Position numbers and translations under genes: made by a program. Of a stretch of 64,000 nucleotides of DNA, positions 12,001 through 23,800 are shown piece by piece. This DNA is from Diospyros lotus. Its lineage: Eukaryota; Streptophyta; Magnoliopsida; Ericales; Ebenaceae. Each line of letters begins with the position of its first letter. Positions within the stretch are counted from its first letter, which is position 1. The notes beneath the pieces are model-generated. The model was given only the letters and a program-made list of their open reading frames with translations. It searched no databases and was not told where the DNA came from. The stretch is taken from positions 3,105,001-3,169,000 of the forward strand of contig NC_068339.1 of the NCBI RefSeq assembly GCF_014633365.1. The letters run 5' to 3'.

Positions 12001-15000
12001 GCAATCCGAGATTGGCCGACTCCAAAATCAGTGTCCGATGTGAGAAGCTTCCATGGCTTAGCCACTTTCTATAGGCGATTTGTACGACATTTCAGCACCA
12101 TAGTGGCACCACTCACTGAATGTCAGAAGAAAAGAAGATTCAGTTTGGGAGAGGACCAAGATAAGAGTTTCGCCCTCATCAAGGAAAAGTTGTGCACTGC
12201 CCCAGTACCAGCCTTGCCAAGTTTTGACAAGGTATTCGAGGTTGAATGTGATGCCAGTGGTGTAGGTGTTGGAGCAGTACTCTCTCAAGAAAAGAGACCT
12301 GTGGCTTTCTTTTCTGAAAAATTGAGTGAGGCCAGATAGAAATAGAGCACTTATGATCAAGAATTCTATGTAGTTGTGAGAGCCTTGAAGCAATGGGAAC
12401 ACTACCTTGTGCAGAAGGAATTTGTGTTGTTCATTGATCACCAAGCCTTAAAGTTTATTAACAGCCAGAAGCATGTCAGTAAGATGCATGCTAGGTGGGT
12501 AACTTTTCTACAGAAATTTCCTTTTATGCTCAAACACAAATCTGGGAGTTCGAATCAAGTTGCTGATGCCCTCAGCCGAAGAGCCTCTCTATTAATCACA
12601 CTTTCCCAGGAAATTGTGGGATTTGAATGCTTAAAGGAGTTGTATAGAGGTGATGATGATTTTGGGCAGATTTGGAGCAAGTGTGTGAATCACGAGCCTA
12701 TGGCAGATTTCCATATCAACGATGGGTATTTGTTTAAGGGCAATCCGCTTTGTATTCCTACCTCTTCCTTGCGTGAGAAGTTGATTCGGGACCTACATGG
12801 TGGAGGTTTGAGCGGACATTTGGGGCGTGACAAAACCATAGCTACTTTGGAGGAACGATATTACTGGCCTCAGTTGAAGAGGGATGTTGGCAACATAGTC
12901 CGAAAATATTATACGTGCCAAACGGCGAAGGGTCAGGTCCAAAATATAGGATTGTACATGCCACTTCCTGTTCCCGAAGGCATATGGCAAGATCTTGCAA
13001 TGGATTTTGTGTTGGGATTACCACGGACTCAAAGAGGAGTTGACTTAGTATTTGTGGTAGTCAATAGATTTTCCAAGATGGCTCACTTCATCGCTTGTCG
13101 AAAAACTTCTGATGCCTCGAATGTAGCTAAACTGTTTTTCAAGGAGGTTGTTCGCTTGCATGGGGTTCCCAAATCCATTACTTTTGACAGAGATACGAAG
13201 TTTTTGGGGCACTTTTGGATTACATTATGGAAATTGTTTGGGACGAAATTAAATAGAAGCAGCACTGCCCATCCTCAAACAGATGGATAGACAGAGGTCA
13301 CAAATCGTACACTTGGGAATATGATTCGAAGTGTGTGTGGAGACAAACCAAAACAGTGGGATTATGTATTAGCTCAAATTGAGTTCGCGTATAATAGTGC
13401 AGTTCACATAGCTACAGGTAGATCTCCATTTGCTATTGTGTATATCGAAGTTCCCCATCATGTTGTTGATTTGGCAAAGCTACCTAAGGGTAAGAGTACG
13501 AATAAAGCTGCTGAACAGTTGGCTAAAGAAGTGGTTGCTATTCGTGATGAGGTAAGGCAAAAGTTGGAAAGGACTAATGCAAAGTATAAGACACTGGCCG
13601 ATTCTCACCGTCGAAATAAGCAGTTTCAGGAGGGCGATTCAGTGATGGTGTTCTTGAGGAAAGAGAGGTTTCCTGCTGGTACCTACAACAAGCTGAAGCC
13701 TCGAAAATATGGTCCTTTCAAGGTGCTTAAGTGGATTTACGACAATGCCTATATCCTTGATTTGCCAACCTCCATGGGAATTTCTAGTACCTTCACTGTG
13801 GCAGACTTGTATGAGTACCTGAAGATTCCGAACCCCTCTATCCAGAATATAACTCGGGGTCGAGTTCCTCAGAGGTGGAAGGGACTGATATAGAACAATG
13901 TCGTGAACAGTAGCGGTGAACAGTGTCGGTGAACAGTAACGATGAACGGTGCACATGGACAGAACAGTAATTACAGCATAATTCTATTTTAGATTATGTC
14001 TATTTTAGTTTTTTTTCATGTTAGGGTTTGCTATTATGATTGCTTGTTGCTAGGGTAGTATTTAAAGTCTTTTTCTTTTCTCTTAGTGGCAGTTTTTTAT
14101 AGAATTCTAGAAATTTCTTTATACTTTCTGGTGGAATCCAGTTCCCTTTGATTTCTTAGAGATTTTGCTTGAAATTTTTTCTTCTTGCTACGTCACTGTT
14201 CCTCTTCAAGTACTTCTGATGGTGGTTCCTCCTTCTCGTCTTCTTCTTCCTCCTTCTCCAACTCTTCTTCTTCATCCCCGTCCCCTTCTTCCATGTTAAA
14301 CAATTGTCTTCTACACTGATGCCCTTGGCTATATTTCTCCTCGCACTTGAAACATAAACCTGACATTCTCCTCTAATCCATGGTGGTGCTCCTATTTGCC
14401 GCAGCATTGGATCCCCCTTTTTTGCCCTCCTGAAGCTACTACGGGCACCATAGCCTTCAAAGATCCCCCACTAAAGGCCCCTCTCATAGGAAACAACCTA
14501 GTCACAGCCTTGTTCCTCCTGAAAATGGCTTCAAGCGTGAGTTCTTGTAGCCTTGCCTTCTCTGTTGCTTCTCTTATCGTGGTTGGCATCATCATTTTCA
14601 CCATCGATTTTAACTCATCCTTAAGGCCGCTAATGAAACTAGAGACGAAGTATTGATCGGTGAGAGTGGGTTGAGCACTCCACATTAATGATCCCAATTC
14701 CTCAAACTTCTCCTAATAATCAGTCACTGTCCCCTTTTGCCTCAAGTTGTTAAACTCCTTAATTACGTCAGCCATATTTCTCTCCCTGAATCTAACACAC
14801 ATCTCTCTGCAAAATCTATCCATCTCGCCGCCATACCTCTGGATCTGGACCATCCTTGATACCAACAATCGGCCACATCATTAAGATAGGCCGAGGCTAA
14901 TGTGATTCGCTAGTTTTCAGGGACACTATAGAATTGGAAGTATCTCTCACACCTGCGGATCTACCGTCTCGATTTAGATCCCTCAAATAGAGGTATCTCT

Positions 15001-18000
15001 AGCCTAGGAAGGGGTCCTTGGCTGGTTCTAGGGTAATTCAAGTCCCTTACCTGATCGCTGGTCTCCTCTATGTGTGAATTATCAGCTTCCCCTGCTCCCT
15101 GAGATCTCGGTAGTATTCCTTGTCTGAAAGTCCCAGCCTCTGGTATTGATCAATGGGGAAACTTTGGCGGTAACCATAATTGAGGGAGTGTGGACAGCAT
15201 GTTAATCATGTTGCTGATCCGTTGGTCCATCGACTCCCTTTGTTGGGCCAATTCTCTCAACACGCCCTTTCGGGAAGCTGCCATGTCCTCTCGCAGCTCT
15301 TCCTTAATGGATTGTACCTCCTCTCTGCTCTGGGTCACCGCTTCTTGCGTCTGCGTTAGCCCATACTCCATCGCCACCATTCGATTCTCCAGTTGCTTCA
15401 TTCGTGTGCCCTCTGCCATTCCAAATTACGTTTTCCAAGCTTACTCCGATGATTGACTCTTACTCTGGAATCATAGCCTAGGACAAGTGGCTTTGATACC
15501 AATTGACAAGTCTTTGGATCGAGACTTGAATTTTCGAAACTATAAGAGAATTGAGGAAGAGAGAAAAGGGGGGGAAAGAGAGAGAGCATTTGGGGGGAGA
15601 ATTAAGAGAGGACAATTGGAGGGAAAGAATTCAATATTATTTCCGTGAATAAATTCCCATCCTCAAGCATCTAAGCCTTTATAGGTCATGCCTTTGGCGG
15701 TTACAGCCATCTCGTGAGGGTATAAGAGCCATTACACATAACCGAATCAGTTAGTTACTGCCTACTTGTAAGAGTTTGAAAAAAAATTACAAAATGGACC
15801 CTTAGGTCGTGACATTATCACATTGGCCAAGAAATAAGCGTTGGGCTTAAAGTGTTCAATGGTGTATGTTTAGCTTGTTAATGGGAAAGTTATATAAAAA
15901 ATTTTGTACCTCTAGCTGGACTTTGGTTTCTTTTTTTTGGTTTCATCCCTTTTCCCATCCCCAAATATTAGATGGTAAAATTATGTTTATTTCCTATTAC
16001 TGGGGTGCACATTTCATGACTGTTTACTTGTGCAACAAAACATCTTTAGCATTGCTGCATGTTTATGAGTTTGGGAGGTTAACATTTCAATCGCTTTTTT
16101 GTATTAGGTTTGGCTGTCACATGCTTCTTGCTTCTTGTCCTTAGTGAATTGTTTCACTTAGTATCTATATTTTGCGTTTTCTTCCATGTCGTATGTCTAT
16201 CTGCATCCAATGGTAAGGTCAGAAAGGAATGGTGGGAGGGAGCCTTATATAGTGTTGCTTTCTTTGGTTTACTCATCATTTTTTGCTTTTAATTCTTCTG
16301 GTTGTGCAGGTTGCTGGGGCATATCTTTTTATTATTGTATCTGGAGTTCTTTTTCCCCCTTATTCCCCATTGGCAGAGATATATTTGTATTATGACATTT
16401 TGCCCCATTTCTCCTGCACTGCAGGCCATCAATTATTCCTGGACCTGCTCCTGATGAAATAGTACTTCCAGCAACAGATTCTATTGGTCAGTCCAGTTTG
16501 AACTGTCCTTTACTGCACTTTTTTTTTTCTTTTTAAAGCCTGAACTCTTTTTTGCAGTTAAGCTGTGGTTACTGCATCTCTCATGCCCCGTTTTGTGGTT
16601 GATCAGGAGCAAAGTTGCTGCTGAAGATGGGATGGCGGCATGGTCATGCAATAAGGGATTCACGGACTAATTCAATGTATGGTATGTCATGTCATGCCAA
16701 CTGAAGTCTACTGGCATTTCACTGATCAAATTCTAGATCCCTACTGTATGTTGAACTGCTGTTTGTTGACTCACATCAGAATATTTCTCACTTGGCTCAG
16801 TTCATTTGAACAAAGACCCTGTTTTGAATATTTTCAGAATGCTGATATTAGAAACATGTGTTTTGAGGATTGAAAAATATCAGGGCTGATTACTTTTGTG
16901 GGTAGGGAAGTGAATGGGTATAGTATAGAGATGTGCATGGAAGACATGGCTTTGGAGAAAGAAATAATGTGGGAAAAAATTGTTTTAGATTTTGTCATGG
17001 AATATGATGGCATCATTGTTAATAGTGTTTTCAAGAAATAGGATGAAGTATGAACATTTGATCACAAATAAGAGTGGCTTATTGGTAACTCCCACATAAT
17101 TTTTCTTACAAGGCAAAAGGATAACAGAGTGCCTTTGTTTTATCCTAGACAAATGTAAACTTCTTATCATCACTGTCAAAGTGATTGTTTAACGGTTCTT
17201 AGGCATTGCACAAACATGTCAAAGCATTAATCACAGAACTTTGTTGCTAATTTTCTGGGGTTCAGAAAGTATTTTCTTCTTAGGACTGTTATACCTAGGA
17301 TCACTGAACAGTTTTTTTCGGACAGTAATTTTGCCACACTCAATCACACACGCTCACAGATTTGATCTTAGGAACAGATTTAATGAATTCAACAGAAATA
17401 ATAAACAAAAACAGAATTAAAGGTATAAGAATTCACGAATAGAAACGCAAACCACACATCCACAAGAACACCGAGATTATCCTAGTTCAGATTGCAATAT
17501 GCAATCCTAGATCCAGCCTTAAGAACCCTCCAAGAGCTGCCTTCTTTGATTCAGAAAGAATGATCACAGTACATCAGTTGCACCCCCCCTCGATTACAAG
17601 CCTTCTCTCAAGATTACAAAAGCTATTCTAAAACACAACATTTCCTCTCTCAAAGCTTTCTCGAGAAACAACTGAATTATTCGCCTATTGTCTAGCCCTC
17701 CTCTCTATTTATAGAATATTAGGGCGACAATTCCTAGGCTATTAAAAACTGGATATTACCGGTTTTACCCCTAACTTGACAGTTATTTACAAGTGAGTCC
17801 ACTGCCTATCTCTACTCTCTAAACTACATAATGACCTATAAAAATTACTGCTGTCGCCTGCCTCAATACTCTAGACAAACTCTAACAAGGACTATGACCT
17901 CCTTTTCCTGCTCTCCCCCTTTTCATGCTCCTGTTTCTTTTTCACTTTAGCTCTTGCTGATTGTGCTTGATATTTCCTTGTACTTGTCATTTGAGATATC

Positions 18001-20845
18001 AAGAAGTCTTCCATGTTTATTTTGTTCTCTGATTCATTTTCATGTCCCATTGTCTCCTCCTTTCTTTGTTTATGTGGTTTCGCTCAAATGTATTCTGTCA
18101 TATGCTGTTTTAATGCAGATGCTCGTAGGGAAGCTAGGAAAGCTTTTCTGGCATTTTCTTCTGATGAAACAGTAGCACAGCTTACTGGCTCTGAGCCTGT
18201 TAAGGGTGAGCTTGAAAGTGCCGTGGAGCTTCCCGTCAACGATGATCACCAGTTTCCACAAAGCACACTAGTAAATGGACTTCCTTAGCAATTATATTAT
18301 TTGAATTAGAAATTCATCTTTTTTCAATTGAATGTTGAGTGCTCAATTTCTTTCCAATTCCCAACTCCCAAGAAGAGAACAAATTACCAGTACTTTCTTT
18401 TTACTCTTTCAGCCCTTCGGTTTTATATGAAGCCTTTAAGAGGTGAACAATGATATACAATCTGAGAGTGTTGGTTGACTAAGCAGGATGAATGGGTGAA
18501 ATACCCATTCTGCCCTTGCTTGGTTTTAACAATGTTAAAAAACCAAGCAAGGGCAAAATGAGTATTTCACCCATTCGCACTACTTAGTTAGCCAACACTT
18601 TTGGGCTAAAAATCATTGTTCTTAAGAGGTTTTCATGGGTTCCATTTGTGATTGGCCATAATTCTTCAATTTGTTCATTTATTTATTGAACAAGTGATAA
18701 TGTAACTGCGTCCTCTTTTTTGTCTTTATGGCGTGCATGGTTTAGTGCTTTAGTGTAAGTAACCTTTTCTTCTTCTTCTTCTTCTCCTTTGAATAATATA
18801 CATGTATATTAAGAAGGTAGCAAGGGTTACCACCCATGCACAAAAGGAGAGATGGAAGGACAAACCTATACCCTCTTTGCATGAAGTGATATTTTCTTTT
18901 CAATACCATGATTGCCTTTGTGAAAATAAAGAGCCATCTTATTTGTCATCAATTTTGATGATCTGGAAGGCAAAGGGTCCTCTAGTTGTTAATAATTACC
19001 CTCATGGTAAAGTCTCGAGTTTCTATTGGCTTTTGATATTAATTATGATGCAGTTATACAGATCAGAAGATACATGAAGTCCTTCCTAGTTTCTTATTCT
19101 GTGTAAAAATTGGATTTGGGTCCTTTAACTACAAGCCACTAAAAATATTCCAAGGAAAAAGAGAAGTCAACATCTCTTGGAACCAATCTATGTTAAACTT
19201 CTCCAAAGAGCAGAAAAGAAATTCTTCACATTTAGCACAAGAAAAAGGACAGTGCATGTTCAGTATTTTGACGATCACTTTGTCAAAATAAGATCATTTT
19301 GTGATGTGCGAGAGGGTGGAGTTGACTTATGGGGTAGATGCAATTTTTTCCACTCTTGATTGATTCCGGAGTTAAAATTATCAGCTAAGTTTAATCTTGG
19401 GTGGTGAGAAAGCAGTTTGCTTCTCTCATATTCCTGACAAGTTGGCAACCATTTGTAACAACTGAATAAAAAGAGGTGCCTTATATTTATCTTAGTTTGT
19501 AGTGGCTGCTGCTATTTTCGCAAACAGGTCTTCTGGCATTGCTGATATATGGGGAGGAAGCTGTTGGTATGAACATGACTGATTTGGATATTTTTTAAGC
19601 TAGTTGATATTTAAGTCATCATGATGCATGAATGTGGTGTGGAAGGTGTTGCATGTACTAAACACTGTTGGAGATTGTTCCATCAGCTTCTGTGATATGC
19701 CTGTAGAGTATGGATGTGTGATCTTATCCCCCATGGGATAAATTCTCTTCTGTACTTTAACAAGTACTTATATGAGGCACTGTGCCCTTTCTCTGCAAAT
19801 GATTTAGTTTTGTACTACACAAATTGAATCTTTAGAACTGTTGATTTTGATAGCTAAAGAAGTAAGCCTGTATTTTCTTTTTCCATTTTTTTCAGGTTTT
19901 TGTGTGCAACCCAAAACAAGACTTGCATGGGTTAGGGTATGATCCATTCAAACATGCACCTGAATTTAGAGGTATGTAGTTCATTGAAATAAGCCAAATG
20001 CTTAGTAATTCAGTATCTGGAAACCCTAATGCTGTTTGAACTTTTGTCTTCTTTATAGAGAAGAAAAGGTCACGTTTGCATGGAGATGAGCAGTTGGGGC
20101 GTAGGAAACCACTCTCTATGAAAGAAAGCCTTTTTGCTTTGAGATGTAAGACATGTGCTCTTTGACTATTTTGGCTGGCAACTTATTTTAAACTTCTAGG
20201 TTCTCCCCCCCATGGCATTATGTTCTTGCATGGATTTGTTATCTCGAAGTCAAAGTTATTCTATTCATTTGCTTGAATGCATCAGCAGGAAGGGCGGCTC
20301 CTGGTTTTGGCATTGGGGCACTTGAAGAACTTGATGATGAAGATGAGGATGTCTATGCACCTGGTTGGTACTTGGTTCAAACTTGATTATGTAATAACAT
20401 ATCAAGCCTTAATCCCACTATGGGGTTGGCTACATGAATTCTATTTGCCAATCACTTATATCTGTGGCCATATCTTCTGTAAAGCGCTTGTAACTCATAT
20501 CATACCTATGAGCCTCCCACCAAGTCTCTCTCTCTCTCTCTCCCTCTCTCCCTCTCTCGCTCGCGTGCGTGCATTCTTTTCTCAGTCCAAACTGAATATT
20601 ATGGGTTAATAATCTTGTTGATGAGTTTCAAACTTTGTGTAGGTTTAGGGATTCCCTTTGAAAATGAGGGCACCAACTATTTTAAAGTGCTGTGAGGCGA
20701 AACTTTATTGATGCTGTAGGTTGATGGAAAATATTGCTTTGCTCCTTGGCTGAGAAAACAGTTGCCTTATATTGTTGTAAGCCTTGATAGTTGCTACTTG
20801 CTACATAAAACAAATTTCAAAGTAATAATCAGCTTCCAACCACCC

Positions 20846-20878
<33 letters not shown>

Positions 20879-23800
20879 AGATGTCAGATGTTTTTGCCAG
20901 GGACGACCCCTGTCCAATTGCGCACTGCTGCCTAATTTACTAAGGTATCTGCAATGATGCAATTAATAGGTCTTGCGTGTATCTGCTTGCTTGCGGCAGC
21001 ATGATTTTGAACCAATATGCCCGCTGTTGTTTTTTTCTTTTTCTGATAAGTGAATATGTCCAATGTTAGAGCCCCTAAGAGTGGTGCACGTGCAGGGTCG
21101 TTAAACTTCCCACTCTATGCCCCCAAGCAAGTGTAAAAACTTCTCTGCTATGGGACTAGATGGGAGATACTCATGGCTGTTGTAAGCTTTCTGTTGCAAT
21201 TTGCTGGTGCTCTGTCCTCCTGGTTTGATTTTTATTTCTGATTAAGAAGTATACAGAATGTGCCGTGCAAAATTCTAGTGCACATTGGCTTCTCTGGGAG
21301 ACTATTTCTTGCATGGTTATGTTGATGAGGGTGGACCATGTAACTTAAGGGAAAACAACACTTGTCTTTAGCTTTTTTCAGTAAGTAAAATAGTGGTAGG
21401 TACAACCATAAACAAATAAATAAGAAAAAAGGTCCTGTGGGCTGCACATTCAATTCACTGAAAGGTGTCTTCAAAATAAGAAATTCAGTCAAGGACAGCT
21501 AAAGTCCACCTAAAACGCAGCTGCACAATATCTTCAAAATCTGCTCAAGATGAAGAGTAGACAACTGCACCCTATCTAAAGATCTTCTATCATGTGCCCT
21601 CTAAACTGTCTACATGGAAGATACAGACACCAAGCCTGCCTCCTGCTCTATATACTCTAGGCCCTTTAATGTGGTCATCAATTTTCCACCGGAACATACA
21701 GGAGATGCTAAACCAACAGGGAGCGAGTGACCGTAATCCTTTGCAGCAGCGATGATGAAAAGATGTTTAACTGATTTTGACTCTTTCTTAGACACTGACT
21801 ATGAAATGCCCCCTTTGATGAGTTTGTGCTTTATTAAAATCAGTAGTATTTAATAATAAATGACATCCTACCCTTTAAGGTGCCACTGTTTGTGCTTTTG
21901 GACAATGCTTTTGGCCAATTATCATGCAATCCATGGTTTTTCATAACTGAATCTTTTTCTTCAGGTTATGGCTTCGAAGAAACTTATGTCCAAGAAGATG
22001 AAGAGCATTCAAGACCAAGTATTGATATTAAGGAAAAGCGGAATAAAAAGGAACAGGGTATTCTTCCTGGTTTTAAGATGGCATCAATTTTTGACTACAA
22101 GTTGGAAAGGTACCTTGTTTGGTGGTAATTTCTTATTGCAAAACTAATTGTCTAATCTTCCCCTTTGTTAACCTTTCACTAGATCACATGATGCCTTTAA
22201 ATACATAAACTATTTATCATCTATCTCTAAAATCTAGGAATTTAAAATACAAGTTCAAATTTACAATACAACAGATAAAGATAGAAAAAATCTTCTCCTA
22301 ATTTTTGGGAACAATTGTAGTCTTTATCTTCTTTTGATCTCATCCTTCTTCTGTATCTTTTATTCAACCTGTTCTTATCCCTCTTATTTTTTATTTTTCC
22401 CCTTTAACTTCGGGACTCTTCTCTTCCATTGAAATTTTTTCCTTAACACTCCCCTTCAAGCTGGTGAATAAATGTCTTTTATTCCCAGCTTGCCTCTAAT
22501 TAGCTCAAAACCTTGTTTGTTTATTACTTTGGTGAGGATATTAGCTTCTTGTAAACTTGTAGGAATATATAGCAGATTGATACCACCATCTTCAATCTCC
22601 TGCTTGATAAAATGTCTATTGATTCTCACATGTTTCATTCGGTCATGTTGTACCAGATTGTTTACTATATTGATGGCTGACTTACTGTCACAATATAGCC
22701 TTGTAGGAGTAGTGTTTGGTACCTTGAAGTCTTCCATATACTTCCCTAGCCATATTACCTCACATATGCCTAGAGCTGTAGCTTGGTATTCTGCCTCAAC
22801 ACTGCTTCTACTTACTACACTTTGTTTTTTGCTTCTCCATGTCACAAGGTTACCCCATACTTTGGTGCAATATTTGGAAGTGGATTTACTGTCTTCTAAG
22901 GAACCTACCCAATCAGCATTCACAAAACCTTGAATTCCTTGGTCTTCATTCTTCCTGAATAAGATCCCCTTACTAGGAGTCCCTTTAAGGTATCTTAGGA
23001 TATAGTAAGTAGCATTAAGATGTTTGCTAGTGGGTGAATGCATAAATTGACTCACTACCCTCAATGCATATGTAATACCAGGTCGTGTAAGAGATAAATA
23101 AATCAGCCTTCCCACTAACCTATATCTACCTTTATCCACTGTTGTTTTTGTCCCATCCTTCTTATCTTTCTAGTTGGGTTCCAAGGGTGTGCTGGCTGGC
23201 TTACAACCAAGTTTATCTGTATCCTTTAATATATCCAATGTGTACTTTCTTTGAGAAATAAAAATTCTCTCCTTACTCCTTGCTACTTCCATCCCTAGAA
23301 AATACATTAGTTGTCCAAGGTCTTTGACTTCAAATGTTTGTTGCAATTGACCCTTTAGTGCCTTTATTTCTAGCTGATTGTCACCTGTAATAATAATATC
23401 GTCCACATAAACTATTAAGATAGTTTTCAGACCATTAGCAGTATGTTTAGTGAACAAAGTGTGATCATAATGCCCCTAAAGTCATGCTAAATCTTTTAAA
23501 CCATGCCCTAGAGGATTGTTTCAGCTCATACAATTACTTATTTAATTTATGAACTTTTCCTTTTTCTTCAAAACCAAGAGAAATTCTCATATATATCTCT
23601 TCTTCTAGGTTTCCATTGAGAAATATATTTTTGATATCTAATTGGTGCAATTCCCAATCTAAATTAGCTGCAAGAGATAATAATACATGTATAGACTTGA
23701 GCTTTGCAACTGGTGCAAAAGTTTCTTCATAATCTATACTATGTATTTGGGTGAAGTCTTGGGTCACTAAGTTGGCCTTATATACCTCTCAATACTCCCA

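Larger units (their letters stand above)
9265..14195 (+). mobile_element. Ty3/gypsy element nested inside the chromovirus
   Basis: LTRs at 9265-9561 and 13886-14195 both start TGATRTAGAAYA and end CGTCA. CTGTT flanks the element at 9260-9264 and 14196-14200, a perfect 5-bp target duplication lying in the outer element's gag-pol frame. The primer-binding site TGGTATCAGAGC starts at 9564. gag runs from 9630 and pol to 13893. The pol product ends without a classical chromodomain. The reverse-transcriptase style ([20 protein letters not shown]) is that of plant chromovirus relatives, possibly CRM-like, but I do not assign a clade firmly. It is on the plus strand, opposite to its host element and the same as the TGH gene. 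Confidence 0.9.
5511..15814 (-). mobile_element. Ty3/gypsy chromovirus in TGH intron 4, interrupted by a second gypsy element
   Basis: LTRs of about 310 bp (5511-5820 and 15504-15814) start TGACAAGTCT and end GGTCGTGACA. The transcript runs on the minus strand: the primer-binding site TGGTATCAAAGCC (initiator Met tRNA type) abuts the right LTR at 15489-15501, and a purine-rich tract (minus-strand complement of 5821-5834) abuts the left LTR. Flanking bases TTATT and TTATC suggest a target duplication with one change. In transcript order the element has gag with a zinc knuckle, protease, reverse transcriptase, RNase H, integrase and a C-terminal chromodomain-like segment, so it is a chromovirus, perhaps Reina-like. 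Without the 4.9-kb insert it is about 5.4 kb. The LTRs differ at only a few positions by eye, so the insertion looks fairly young, but several frames are broken. Confidence 0.88.

Noticed and set aside
5506..15819. A perfect 5-bp target duplication for the intron-4 chromovirus
   Set aside because: The flanks read TTATT and TTATC, so only four of five bases match. I describe it as a probable duplication with one change, not a perfect one.
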